Shown here: piece by piece, positions 25,730-34,410 of the stretch
Layout of the letters: every line of letters begins with the position of its first letter
Numbering within the stretch: the first letter of the stretch is position 1
NCBI RefSeq assembly: GCF_000376425.1
Contig: NZ_AQWL01000006.1
Location: 87,046 to 151,045, forward strand
Direction: 5' to 3'
Source of the DNA: Thiobacillus denitrificans DSM 12475
GTDB lineage: Bacteria > Pseudomonadota > Gammaproteobacteria > Burkholderiales > Thiobacillaceae
Length of the DNA stretch: 64,000 nt
Notes under the pieces: generated by a model
The model's database searches: none
Seen by the model: only the letters and a program-made list of their open reading frames with translations
What the model was told of the DNA's origin: nothing
Position numbers and translations under genes: made by a program

Positions 25730-26194
25730 TCAGGCATGCCCCTGCGCCGGAGGGAAGAAAAAACCGGCCAGGCGTGCAAAGGCGCCGGTGCGATCGACCC
25801 GCATCATCTGCGGGCCTTCATTGCCGGTCCGGGCCGGCAGCATGCGGCGTGTCCGTCCGTCGCACACGATCATATCGGGACGCCAGCTGCGGATCAGCGC
25901 GGACAGGGCGGCGCGCGGCTCACCCCATATCACGGTGGCTCGCGCCCGGCCCAGGCCGTGCCGCAACAGGTCGTGGTCAAGCCGCTTCTGCTCGGCCGGC
26001 GCGAGGCGGGCGGCGCGCTCGTCGGGCAGATTGCCGGCAGGCCCATCCAGATCGAAGCCGGATCGGGTGTCCAGCACGCTCACTACCAGCAGTTCGATCT
26101 CTCCGGCCGCGGCGATCTCGCCGGCCCGGCGCAGCAAGGCCGATCCGCTGTGACCGTGGGTGAATGGAACCAGGATGCGTTGATGGGTTTTCAT
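25730..26194 (-). CDS. Universal stress protein family, coupled to SulP3 (USP2)
   Basis: 154 residues; start ATG overlaps the SulP3 stop (ATGA), so the two are translationally coupled. The fold is UspA-like: RILVPFTHGHSGSALLRRA, IELLVVSVLD, PDMIVCDGRT. The typical nucleotide loop is only partly recognisable. It is the second stress-type gene paired with a SulP gene in this window, though gene order is reversed relative to USP1-SulP1. CA2 follows 50 bp downstream on the same strand. A regulatory role on the carrier is inferred. Confidence 0.75.
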   Translation of the reverse strand: MKTHQRILVPFTHGHSGSALLRRAGEIAAAGEIELLVVSVLDTRSGFDLDGPAGNLPDERAARLAPAEQKRLDHDLLRHGLGRARATVIWGEPRAALSALIRSWRPDMIVCDGRTRRMLPARTGNEGPQMMRVDRTGAFARLAGFFFPPAQGHA

Positions 26195-28017
26195 GGCTGG
26201 ACTCCTGCGGGAATGAAGGGATGCGGGTGGCTGGCCGGCTCGACCTGCGCCGGCATGCATTCGCGGAAAACGCGCGCGCTGCAGGTGCGGCAGACATCGC
26301 GGTTCAGGTGGCGGTAGATTTCGGCGATGGCATCGGTCTTGGAATCGAACAGGTTGGCGCCGCCGATTGCTTTCAGGGCGCCGTTTTCCGCCAGCTGTTC
26401 CCGCACCCTGTCCTTGGCGCCGATGAGGTAGAGCCCGCCGCCCGTGCGGCACCGCCGCTGCGCTTCGCTGGCAAGGGCTTCGGCGCCGGCCATGTCGATG
26501 AAGTTGATGCCGTGCGCGATGATGGCCACGTGCTTCTGTTCGGGCTGCGCCAGATCCTGGGCAGCCAGTTTTTCGCGCACGTGCGCGGTGGCACCGAAGA
26601 ACAGCGAACCGTCGATGCGCACGAAGCGCAGCTGCGGACATTGCGGGGCGTGGGCGGCATCGGTGAACTTGCGTTTGCGGTTGTGCGGGTTGGGTGCGCG
26701 CACGTGCACCTGAGGCTTCGAGGTGCGCGCCAGATACAGCGAAAGCGACATCAGCACGCCGATGATGATGGCCTCTTCCAGCGTCAGGAACAGCGTCGCC
26801 GCGAAGGTGGCGGCCATGATGGCGAATTCGGAGCGATTGGTCTTTACCGTATGGGCGATTTCCTTGAAGTCGATCAGCCCCCAGGCCACCAGGAACAGAA
26901 TGCCGGCCATGGCCGCGTTGGGCAGGAAACGTGCCCACGGCGCCACCAGCAGCACCACCAGCAGCAGGAAGAAGCCCGCCATCATCGCCGCCAGTGGCGT
27001 CTTGGCGCCGGCGGCGTAGTTCACCCCGCTGCGGTTGAAGGAGCCGGTGGCGACGTAGCCGGAAAAGAACGCGCCGGCAATGTTCGACATCCCCTGGCCG
27101 ATGAATTCCTGGTTGCCATCGACGTGCTGGCCGGAGCGCGCCGCCAGCGCGCGGGCGATCGACACCGCCTCGGTCAGCGCCAGGAGCGTCACCGCCACCA
27201 CGCCGGAAGCGACCGCGCGGATGCTTTCGCCGTCCAGCGCCGGCGCCGACAGTGGCGGCAGGCTCGCCGGCAGCGCACCCACCGTGGACAGCTGCATTCC
27301 CTGCCAGGCGCTCAACGCCGCGGCCGCAGCCGAACCGCCCAGCATCGCCACGATCATGTAGGGCCACTTCGGCAGAAACTGTTTCACCGCGATACCCAGC
27401 ACCAGCGTCAACATGGCCACTGCCGTCACGCCGGGCTGCACCTGATCGAGCTGGCTGAACAGCGCACTCCAGGTGTCGCTGAAGGAGGATCCGCGCGCAA
27501 TCTCGAGGCCGAAGAAATGCTTCACCTGGTTGGTGGCGATCAGGATCGCCGCCCCGGCGGTGAACCCGGTCACCACCGAATGCGAGATGAAATTGACTAG
27601 CGTGCCCATGCGTGCCAGCCCCATCACCAGCTGGATAATCCCCACCAGGAATGTCAGTGTCAGCGCCAGGCTCACGTACTGTGCCGATCCCGGCTCGGCA
27701 TGCGGCGACAGCACCGAGAACAGCACGATCGAGGCCGCCGTGGTCGGCCCCGACACCAGGTGCCAGGAGGAACCGAACAGCGCCGCGATGATGGCCGGAA
27801 TCATCCCGGCATACAGCCCGTATTCCGGCGGCATGCCCGCAATGGTGGCAAACGCCACGCCCTGCGGCAGCGCCACCAGCGCGCCGGTCAGCCCGGCCAT
27901 CAAATCGTCGCGCAGGCTCTGCCGGTTGACGCGGTTGCGCCAGCGCAGGAAGGGCAGCAGACGCGGCCAGTCGAGGCGGAGGGGAGGGATGCCCAGGCGG
28001 GCAAGAGGAGTAGTCAT
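26191..28017 (-). CDS. SulP-family anion transporter with STAS domain, no insertion (SulP3)
   Basis: 608 residues with the standard SulP layout: a membrane domain starting at LPQGVAFATIAGMPPEYGLYAGM, then a C-terminal STAS domain (about 470-580). It lacks the long insertion of SulP1 and SulP2; the equivalent loop is about 30 residues. The STAS domain ends in a cysteine-containing tail (CRTCSARVFRECMPA), which is unusual. It is more distant from the other two carriers, so it may handle a different anion or affinity range. It is translationally coupled to USP2. Confidence 0.9.
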   Translation of the reverse strand: MTTPLARLGIPPLRLDWPRLLPFLRWRNRVNRQSLRDDLMAGLTGALVALPQGVAFATIAGMPPEYGLYAGMIPAIIAALFGSSWHLVSGPTTAASIVLFSVLSPHAEPGSAQYVSLALTLTFLVGIIQLVMGLARMGTLVNFISHSVVTGFTAGAAILIATNQVKHFFGLEIARGSSFSDTWSALFSQLDQVQPGVTAVAMLTLVLGIAVKQFLPKWPYMIVAMLGGSAAAAALSAWQGMQLSTVGALPASLPPLSAPALDGESIRAVASGVVAVTLLALTEAVSIARALAARSGQHVDGNQEFIGQGMSNIAGAFFSGYVATGSFNRSGVNYAAGAKTPLAAMMAGFFLLLVVLLVAPWARFLPNAAMAGILFLVAWGLIDFKEIAHTVKTNRSEFAIMAATFAATLFLTLEEAIIIGVLMSLSLYLARTSKPQVHVRAPNPHNRKRKFTDAAHAPQCPQLRFVRIDGSLFFGATAHVREKLAAQDLAQPEQKHVAIIAHGINFIDMAGAEALASEAQRRCRTGGGLYLIGAKDRVREQLAENGALKAIGGANLFDSKTDAIAEIYRHLNRDVCRTCSARVFRECMPAQVEPASHPHPFIPAGVQP

Positions 28018-28067
28018 CGCAGGAAAAGTCCGACCGTGAGAGTTGATCGGATCGTAGCGATAAGCGC

Positions 28068-28108
28068 GTTAACCGCGGGTTAAGCGGCGGGAAAGCCTTG
28101 GTTAAGCC
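28068..28108. promoter_or_regulatory. TTAACC repeats upstream of SulP3
   Basis: Reading the minus strand, GCTTAACC occurs at 28107-28100 and again at 28085-28078, 22 bp apart (two helical turns), followed by a third copy GGTTAAC near 28074-28068. They lie about 50-90 bp upstream of the SulP3 start. Spaced repeats of this kind are typical response-regulator sites. The core resembles the GGTTAAA repeats in front of USP1-SulP1. Confidence 0.4.
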
Positions 28109-28299
28109 GAGTGATGGCGTTGCCGGGCCGGGCGCCGCTGTTGTGAATTCGTGGTAGATGCCGATATTCCGTCGCCGCGCGCGCCGTCGACGCGCCCGCG
28201 TATCCCGGGCCGCCTTGTTTTGGTCATGTCGCGGGCGTGGCACGATCCATGCGTCGATGAGCGAACCATGAATTCATGGGACAACCGCAGGGACAAAAA

Positions 28300-28962
28300 A
28301 TGAACGCAATCCGGCACATGATTCTGACTGCAAGCGCTGCTACCGCACTCGTCATGGCCCCGGCGGCCAGCGCGCTACCGCTTTCCATCACCAGCGGCAC
28401 GTTCATGCCCGGCTCGGGGTATGGCGTGGATTCGCAGGAAAACGGCGCCACGCTGCTGGATGTGCGGTTTTCGACAAGCGACTTCGCCGTGCAGGACTTC
28501 AGCCTGGACAATATCGGGGACTATTTCACGTTCAAATTCGGCACCGTCGATTTCCGTGAAACGGACACGGGAAACGGTTCCAATGCCGGGATCCGGGCGC
28601 ATGAAACGGACTATCTCGACGTGATGGCCCGCCTGATCTTTGCCGGCGGCCCGGGAATCGTTGCGGATATCGCCGCGGCCGGCACCGCGATTCCCGGGCT
28701 GATCGGCGACCCGGCGGCGGACTACCTGCTTGCCTGGGATCCGCTGACGGTGGATATCGGCCTGGGCGGCAAACTGGAAATCGCCTTCGCTCCCCTCAGT
28801 TTCAGCGGCAGCGGCCTGCAGGACCAGATGGCGACCGTTACGCTGCTGAGCCTGCCGGAGGCGTCCCACGGCCAGGCGGTTCCGGAACCCGCCACCCTGT
28901 CGCTGCTGGCTCTGGGCCTGCTCGGCTTCGCCGTGACGCGCGGCAAATCCTCGAAGACCTGA
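28300..28962 (+). CDS. PEP-CTERM sorting domain protein
   Basis: 220 residues from the ATG at 28300. Signal peptide (about 1-26, ending PAASA), a secreted beta-rich middle region without a named domain, and a C-terminal PEP-CTERM tag: VPEPATLSLLALGLLGF followed by a basic end. Such proteins are processed by exosortase and tend to be linked to exopolysaccharide. No exosortase gene is in the window, so it must be elsewhere. The 282-bp region upstream (28018-28299) has no gene other than the SulP3 promoter motifs. Confidence 0.85.
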   Translation: MNAIRHMILTASAATALVMAPAASALPLSITSGTFMPGSGYGVDSQENGATLLDVRFSTSDFAVQDFSLDNIGDYFTFKFGTVDFRETDTGNGSNAGIRAHETDYLDVMARLIFAGGPGIVADIAAAGTAIPGLIGDPAADYLLAWDPLTVDIGLGGKLEIAFAPLSFSGSGLQDQMATVTLLSLPEASHGQAVPEPATLSLLALGLLGFAVTRGKSSKT

Positions 28963-28990
28963 GACGGATGCGGGTTGGCCTCCGCTGCAC

Positions 28991-30250
28991 TTACCGCGCG
29001 AACAGCACCGACACTGTCGTGCCCTGGTGCTCGCCGCTTTCCAGCCGCACCTGCCAGCCGTAGCGGTCGCAGATCTGTTTGACCAGCGACAGGCCGATGC
29101 CGGCGCCGGTGCTGGCCATGTCGCGGAAATGGCGCAGGAAGGCCTGGTCGATGGCGTCACCGGGGAGGCCGCGGCCGGTGTCGGAGATGACCAGGCTGTG
29201 GCTGTCCTGATGGATGGTGACGCTGCCGGCGTCGGTGTAGGAAAAGGCGTTGCGCACCAGGTTGCTGATGAGGATGTCGACCAGGCCGCAATCGGCGACG
29301 ACGACGAGCTCGGGGTCGGTCTGCACGTCAACGGCCACCGGTTTGCTCGCCAGGATGTGGCGCTGCTTTTCCACCGCTTCCTCGACCACCGCTGCGATCC
29401 GGCAGCCGCCGCCGGGCTGGGCGTGATCTTCGCGCGCCATTAGCAGCAGGGCGGTGCCGAGTTCGGCCATGTCGCGCGCGGCGCGTTCGATGCGTTGCAC
29501 GCGCGCTTTCTGCTTTTCGTTCAGCTTGTCGTCGTCCAGCAGAACTTCGGTGGCGCTGAGGATGACGGCCAGTGCCGTGCGCAGTTCGTGGCTCATGTCG
29601 GCGCCGAAGGCCCGCTCGCGTTCCATGAAGGCGCGCATGCGGCTCAACTGGCGGTCGAACACGCCGGCCAGTTCCTCGATTTCGCGATCGTGGAAATGTT
29701 CGGCCAGCGGCTGATCCCAGTCTTCCGGCCGGCGGTGGCGCACTCGCGCGGCCAGATCGGCCACCGGCGCGACGGCCGCGCCGGAAAGAAAGATGCCGAG
29801 CAAAGTGGAGAGCAGGGTCATGGCGACGGCGACGATGCTGAGCTGCTGGACAAAACGCTGCTCGCGCTTGAGCTTCAGGCTGATGTCGTAGAGCAGGTAA
29901 TAGCGCGTGTTGTCGCGGTCCAGCACGGCGGCCCGGTAGAACAGGGTGCCGACGCGGACTTCGTGACGTCCTGGCGGTAGCCTCGCGAGGTAATCCGGCA
30001 CGCCGTCCGCCTGATCCGCTTCCCGCACATAGCCCTGCAGGGTGACCGTTGCGGGCGGCAGGGAAAGGGGGTTGCGCCCGCGGCGGGCGATGTAGTCGTC
30101 GAGCTCGGCGCTCAAGGTTTCGTCCACCAGACGCACGCTCAGGTCGTGGGCGGACTGGTACACCATCACCGCCATCACCACGCTGAGCAGCGCGCCAAAC
30201 GCCGCGAAATAGAGCGCGACGCGCGCGCGCAGGCTATGCAGGCGGAACAT
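28991..30250 (-). CDS. Sensor histidine kinase, OmpR-type system
   Basis: 419 residues. TM1 about 11-31, a short periplasmic region, TM2 about 137-158, a HAMP-like linker, HisKA with H221 in DMSHELRTALAVI, ATPase N-box SNLVRNAFSYTD, G1 ISDTGRGLPG and G2 GAGIGLSLVKQI. It overlaps the 3' end of the response-regulator gene by 17 bp, so the two are made together. The domain plan resembles QseC/TctE-type kinases; the signal is not identifiable. Confidence 0.9.
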   Translation of the reverse strand: MFRLHSLRARVALYFAAFGALLSVVMAVMVYQSAHDLSVRLVDETLSAELDDYIARRGRNPLSLPPATVTLQGYVREADQADGVPDYLARLPPGRHEVRVGTLFYRAAVLDRDNTRYYLLYDISLKLKREQRFVQQLSIVAVAMTLLSTLLGIFLSGAAVAPVADLAARVRHRRPEDWDQPLAEHFHDREIEELAGVFDRQLSRMRAFMERERAFGADMSHELRTALAVILSATEVLLDDDKLNEKQKARVQRIERAARDMAELGTALLLMAREDHAQPGGGCRIAAVVEEAVEKQRHILASKPVAVDVQTDPELVVVADCGLVDILISNLVRNAFSYTDAGSVTIHQDSHSLVISDTGRGLPGDAIDQAFLRHFRDMASTGAGIGLSLVKQICDRYGWQVRLESGEHQGTTVSVLFAR

Positions 30251-30941
30251 CCGGCGCCTTCAGCTGGTAGCCCACGCCGCGCACGGTATGCAGCAGCGGC
30301 GGCAGGTCGGGCGGGTCGATGGCCGCACGCAGGGTGTGCATGTGCACGCGCAGGGAATCGGAATCGGGTGGCGAGTCACCCCACGCCGCCTGTTCGATTT
30401 CACGCCGCCACACCACGTTGGGCGAGCGCTTCATCAGTTGCTCCAGAATGCGTAGCGGCAGCATCGGCAGGGTGAGGATGCGGCCGGCCCGCTGCACGAC
30501 GCGGGTGCCGAGGTCGAACACCAGGTCGGCCACCTGCAGCCGGTTCAGCTGCTCGCCGCCCTGGGCGCGCCGCACCAGCGCGGCGAGCCGGAGTTCCAGT
30601 TCGCGCAGCTCGAACGGTTTGACCAGGTAATCGTCGGCGCCCTCGCCGAAGCCAGCGATCTTGTCGTCGAGCGTGGCGCGCGCGGTCAGCATCAGCACCG
30701 GCGTCGCCGATTGCGCATCCTGGCGCAGGCGGCGGCACAGGGTGAGGCCGTCGATACCGGGCAGCATCAGGTCGAGCACGATGACGTCGTGCGGCTGGGT
30801 GACCGCCAGATGCAGGCCGGTCACGCCATCCTGGGCCACGTCCACCTGATGGCCATGGCCTTCCAGAAAGTCGGCAATATTCGCCGCCAGGTCCGCGTTG
30901 TCCTCCACGATCAGGACGGAAAAAACGGCGGAGTCGTTCAT
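30234..30941 (-). CDS. OmpR-family response regulator
   Basis: 235 residues from the ATG at 30941; a TTG start at 30950 is possible. Receiver domain with D57 in DVIVLDLMLPGIDG and the conserved K in YLVKPFELREL; C-terminal winged helix with the HMHTLRAAIDPPDLPPLLHT region. It precedes its kinase with a 17-bp overlap. A regulon cannot be read from the sequence; the PEP-CTERM gene and SulP3 are close by but are separate units. Confidence 0.92.
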   Translation of the reverse strand: MNDSAVFSVLIVEDNADLAANIADFLEGHGHQVDVAQDGVTGLHLAVTQPHDVIVLDLMLPGIDGLTLCRRLRQDAQSATPVLMLTARATLDDKIAGFGEGADDYLVKPFELRELELRLAALVRRAQGGEQLNRLQVADLVFDLGTRVVQRAGRILTLPMLPLRILEQLMKRSPNVVWRREIEQAAWGDSPPDSDSLRVHMHTLRAAIDPPDLPPLLHTVRGVGYQLKAPDVPPA

Positions 30942-31041
30942 GGCGGGCAATGAGGAGTAGGGGCGGGCATGGGATATTTCAGCATTGCGCCGGCGTCCAG
31001 CCGAGCCCGGATCGGGCGCATTGCGCGACAGCGCGCTGCCC

Positions 31042-31452
31042 TCATTGCGGGCGGGGACGGCGTGTCAGCGGCAGAATGTGCGCGTCCTGTCGGGGCGGAT
31101 CGCGATCGGCAAGCAACTGCAGGGCCTGGTGGAATTCGCCCGGGAGCCGTTTCATGGTTTCGGCTGCCTGCGGCAGGTAGTAGACGATCTCGAACGGCAC
31201 GCGCTCATCCAGCGCGGTACGCGCCTGCGGGCGAAAATGCTGCCATGCCAGCTCGACCCAGGCCTTGTTCTGGCTATCGACGAATATGTATTCCTCGGTA
31301 TCGAGCACGGCCATGTATTGCAGATTGCGGATGGGTACAAACAGGCATTTTCCGGCGCGTGCCAGCAGGGTATGCGCGAGATTGTAGGTAGCGGCGGGCA
31401 GGAACCCCGGCACGCGTGCGATTTCCTGTTCACGATAGAAGCGTTCTTCCAT
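31042..31452 (-). CDS. Conserved-looking hypothetical protein
   Basis: 136 residues, about 100 bp upstream of the response regulator on the same strand. It is soluble, with alternating hydrophobic strands (CLFVPIRNLQYMAVLDTEEYIFVDSQ) and a C-terminal basic proline-rich tail. No domain I can name. Codon use matches the neighbours. It may be cotranscribed with the two-component genes. Confidence 0.6.
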   Translation of the reverse strand: MEERFYREQEIARVPGFLPAATYNLAHTLLARAGKCLFVPIRNLQYMAVLDTEEYIFVDSQNKAWVELAWQHFRPQARTALDERVPFEIVYYLPQAAETMKRLPGEFHQALQLLADRDPPRQDAHILPLTRRPRPQ

Positions 31453-31577
31453 GTTGCAACGGTAGCATTCCAGGCGCGTCCAGGGAAGTTTTTCATCCGG
31501 AACCGGGTGCCGGCGAAGCCGGCGTGCCGATCCGCCGCGTAACGCGGCAAAATAGCTGTTTCAACCTGTTGCGGCGC

Positions 31578-31931
31578 ATGGACATGACCTCAAGCATTTT
31601 CGACACCCACCTGGAGCACTTCGATCGCGACGTGATCGAGGCCTCGCACACCGTGCCCGTCCTGGTCGATTTCTGGGCCGACTGGTGCCCGCCCTGCCGC
31701 GCGCTGACGCCGGTGCTGGAGCGCGTCATTGCGCAGCATGCCGGCAGGCTCCACATGGCCAAGGTCGAGGTCGACGAAGGCGCCAACATGAAGCTTGCGG
31801 GCCGCTACGGCCTGCGCGGCTTTCCCACCGTGCTGCTGTTCGTCAAGGGTGAAATCGTCGGGCGCTTTTCCAGCGCCAGGCCGGAACACTGGGTGCGCGA
31901 GTTCATCGCCGAGCACACCGATATTGAATGA
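31578..31931 (+). CDS. Thioredoxin-fold protein with CPPC active site
   Basis: 117 residues from the ATG at 31578 (a second ATG lies 6 bp on). Classical thioredoxin fold: PVLVDFWADWCPPCRALTPVLE, the cis-proline in GFPTVLLFVKG, and a C-terminal helix. The active site is CPPC rather than the CGPC of canonical thioredoxin, which shifts redox potential in studied variants. No signal peptide, so cytoplasmic. The stop overlaps the start of the PIN-domain gene by 8 bp. Confidence 0.9.
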   Translation: MDMTSSIFDTHLEHFDRDVIEASHTVPVLVDFWADWCPPCRALTPVLERVIAQHAGRLHMAKVEVDEGANMKLAGRYGLRGFPTVLLFVKGEIVGRFSSARPEHWVREFIAEHTDIE

Positions 31932-32433
31932 ATTCCTGCTGGTGCTCGACACCAATGTGGTGCTCGACCTGCTGCATTTCGACGACGCCACCGCCCGGCC
32001 GCTAAGGCTCGCGCTGGAAAATGGACGCGTGCGCTGCGTGGTGGCCGCCGCCACCCTGGACGAGTTGCGGCGGGTGCTGGCGTATCCGGAGTTTGGCCTG
32101 GACGCGGCGCGGCAGGCAGCGCTGTTCGCGCGCTATCAAACCCTGTCGGTTGTCGCCGACGCGGCGGCGGCCGTGCCTGGACGGCCCCGCAAGGGGGCTC
32201 CGATCCACGACGGGCTCTTGTACCCTTCAGAACGGAAGCCCGTGTGGGATCGTATGCCGCGTTGCAGCGACCCCGACGATCAGAAATTCATCGAGCTGGC
32301 CGCTGCGGCTCAAGCACAGGCGCTGGTCAGCAAGGATCGCGCGGTGCTGAAGCTGCGCCGCCGCTGCGCGCCGTGGTTCCGGGTGCTGAGTCCGGCCGAG
32401 GCCGTGCGCTGGCTGGACGAGACGCCGGCCTGA
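31924..32433 (+). CDS. PIN-domain ribonuclease (toxin-like)
   Basis: About 169 residues. No ATG is available; the likely start is TTG at 31924, overlapping the thioredoxin stop, or GTG at 31942. The PIN fold is clear: VLDTNVVLDLL with the first catalytic Asp, then TLDELRRVLAYP, CSDPDDQKFIELA and ALVSKDRAVLKL with further acidic residues. This is the COG1569-type putative toxin family. No antitoxin gene precedes it. Translational coupling to a thioredoxin suggests a housekeeping rather than an addiction role; that is inference. Confidence 0.78.
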   Translation: MNEFLLVLDTNVVLDLLHFDDATARPLRLALENGRVRCVVAAATLDELRRVLAYPEFGLDAARQAALFARYQTLSVVADAAAAVPGRPRKGAPIHDGLLYPSERKPVWDRMPRCSDPDDQKFIELAAAAQAQALVSKDRAVLKLRRRCAPWFRVLSPAEAVRWLDETPA

Positions 32434-32446
32434 GAGCTTCGGGCCT

Positions 32447-33352
32447 TCAGGCCGCGTCCTGCGGCTGGAACCTGCGCCGTGCCGCCTCGCTCACCGCCAG
32501 CACCGCCGGGTGGCTCAGTCGCCGCTCCACCGAAATGGCGAAAAAGCGTTCGCGGATCTCCAGCGTCTGCCCCAGTTCGATCACCTCGTACTGCCGCATC
32601 ACCTCCGGCGCCGTGGTCAGCGGCACCGGGAACACCCCCGCGCCCGCCTGGCCGAAAGCGCTCATCAACGCGTTGTCGTCGAACTCGCCGACGACGCTGG
32701 GCTGGATGCCGCGCCGTTCCAGCCAGCGCAGCAGCGGCGCACGCAGCGCGCTGTCCTCGCCTGGAATCAGCAGCGGCGCGCCGTGGAGATGGGCCGGAAA
32801 GTCCGGCCCCAGGGCGCCGGCAATCGCGCGCGCGGCCAGAAAGGCGATGCCGCATTCGCCGAGGGGGTGGCTGTAGCCCTTGATGTCCATGCTCGACGGC
32901 AGCTGCCGGTCGGCCAGCACCATGTCGAGGCGGTGGATCGACAGTTCGGCGGCCAGCTGTTCCAGCCGGCCCTCCTTGCATACCAGCTTGACCGGTTCGG
33001 CCAGGGTGAGCGCGGGGGCCAGCAGCTGGTAAGCGATCACCTTGGGCACGACGTCGGCGATGCCGACGCGGAACGGATGGACGCGTGCGGTGGTGCGATT
33101 TTGCAGGGCCTCCTCGAGTTCGGCGCCGACGTGGAAAATTTCATCGGCGTAGGCCAGGGCGGTGCGCCCGGCGTCGGTCAGTTCGAGCCGGCGCCCGCTG
33201 CGGCGGAACAATGCCACCCCCAGGCGTTGTTCGAGCACGCCGATCTGGCCGGACAGCGTCTGCGGCGTCAAGTGCAGCTTCTCGGCAGCGCGGTTGATGG
33301 CGCCGGTTTTTGCGACGGTGCGGAAGTAGTGCAGATGTCGGTAATTGAGCAT
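32447..33352 (-). CDS. nhaR: LysR-family regulator, NhaR-like
   Basis: 301 residues. The N-terminal helix-turn-helix reads INRAAEKLHLTPQTLSGQIGVLEQRLG, very close to NhaR, which in enterobacteria senses sodium and activates nhaA and other genes. The C-terminal effector domain is full length. It is divergent from htpX and no nhaA is in the window. An inverted repeat lies in the shared promoter region. The stop is 13 bp from the convergent PIN gene stop. Confidence 0.85.
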   Translation of the reverse strand: MLNYRHLHYFRTVAKTGAINRAAEKLHLTPQTLSGQIGVLEQRLGVALFRRSGRRLELTDAGRTALAYADEIFHVGAELEEALQNRTTARVHPFRVGIADVVPKVIAYQLLAPALTLAEPVKLVCKEGRLEQLAAELSIHRLDMVLADRQLPSSMDIKGYSHPLGECGIAFLAARAIAGALGPDFPAHLHGAPLLIPGEDSALRAPLLRWLERRGIQPSVVGEFDDNALMSAFGQAGAGVFPVPLTTAPEVMRQYEVIELGQTLEIRERFFAISVERRLSHPAVLAVSEAARRRFQPQDAA

Positions 33353-33376
33353 GGTGCGGAATCTATTCGGTAAAAT

Positions 33377-33414
33377 CGAACAATAGCAGTAGAAAAATCG
33401 AATTTTATTGTTCG
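33377..33414. promoter_or_regulatory. Dyad between nhaR and htpX
   Basis: A perfect inverted repeat CGAACAATA (33377-33385) with TATTGTTCG (33406-33414) lies 25 bp upstream of nhaR, within an AT-rich stretch holding two copies of AAAATCGAA. Such a dyad is typical of LysR-type autoregulation and could also control htpX. Confidence 0.55.
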
Positions 33415-33510
33415 TATTCCGTCTATATTCTGTCGAGTGTCCGCAACAATGCGGGATCGCCGCGCCGGTGCCGGCAACCCGCGCGCGGCGGGGCTTAACT
33501 GGAGAACACC

Positions 33511-34386
33511 ATGAAGCGTATCGTTTTATTCCTGGCCACTAACCTGGCCATCGTGCTGGTGCTGTCGTTCACCATGCGCATCCTGGGCGTCGAGCCCTAT
33601 CTCACCGCGAACGGGCTGAACCTTGGCTCGCTGCTGATCTTCGCCGCGGTGATGGGCTTTGGCGGCTCACTCATTTCACTCGCCATTTCGAAGTGGATGG
33701 CAAAGAAATCGATGGGCGTGCGGGTGATCGAGACGCCGTCGAATTCGACCGAGTTCTGGCTGGTCGAGACCGTGAAAAAATACGCGGCCGACGCCGGGAT
33801 CGGCATGCCCGAAGTCGGGATTTTCGATTCGCCCGAGGTCAACGCCTTCGCCACCGGCATGAACAAGAACAATGCACTGGTCGCCGTGTCTGCGGGGCTG
33901 CTTAATACCATGACGCGGCCTGAAGCCGAAGCGGTGATCGGTCACGAAGTCGCCCACGTCGCCAACGGCGACATGGTGACGCTGGCGCTGATCCAGGGGG
34001 TAGTGAACACCTTCGTCATGTTCCTGTCGCGCGTCATCGGCCATACCGTCGACCGCGTGGTGTTCAAGAACGAGGAAGGCCACGGTCCGGCGTTCTTCGT
34101 CACCATGATCGTGGCGGAACTGGTGCTCGGCATCCTTGCGTCGATCATCGTCATGTGGTTCTCGCGCCAGCGCGAATTCCGCGCCGACCGCGGCGGCGCC
34201 TCGCTTGCCGGCAAGGGCGCGATGATCGCCGCGCTGGAGCGCCTGAACAGCCTGCACCCGCACCCGCTGCCTGACAAGATGGCGGCGTTCGGCATCGCCG
34301 GCGGCAGCCCGCAGGGCTGGAAGCGCCTGTTCATGACGCATCCGCCGCTAGAAGAGCGCATCGCCGCGCTGCGCGCGGTGCAGTAA
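33511..34386 (+). CDS. htpX: Membrane zinc metalloprotease HtpX
   Basis: 291 residues, normal length. Two N-terminal membrane segments (about 5-25 and 35-55), the zinc site [10 protein letters not shown] (HExxH), and a third ligand Glu in the later [11 protein letters not shown] segment. M48-family HtpX degrades misfolded inner-membrane proteins. GGAG precedes the ATG. It is followed 24 bp later by a TerC-family gene. Confidence 0.95.
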   Translation: MKRIVLFLATNLAIVLVLSFTMRILGVEPYLTANGLNLGSLLIFAAVMGFGGSLISLAISKWMAKKSMGVRVIETPSNSTEFWLVETVKKYAADAGIGMPEVGIFDSPEVNAFATGMNKNNALVAVSAGLLNTMTRPEAEAVIGHEVAHVANGDMVTLALIQGVVNTFVMFLSRVIGHTVDRVVFKNEEGHGPAFFVTMIVAELVLGILASIIVMWFSRQREFRADRGGASLAGKGAMIAALERLNSLHPHPLPDKMAAFGIAGGSPQGWKRLFMTHPPLEERIAALRAVQ

Positions 34387-34410
34387 CGCGGTCGAGGCCG
34401 GGGCGGGCGC

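Noticed and set aside
34387-34410. yybP-ykoY manganese riboswitch before the TerC gene
   Set aside because: Only 24 bp separate htpX and the TerC gene, too little for the riboswitch.
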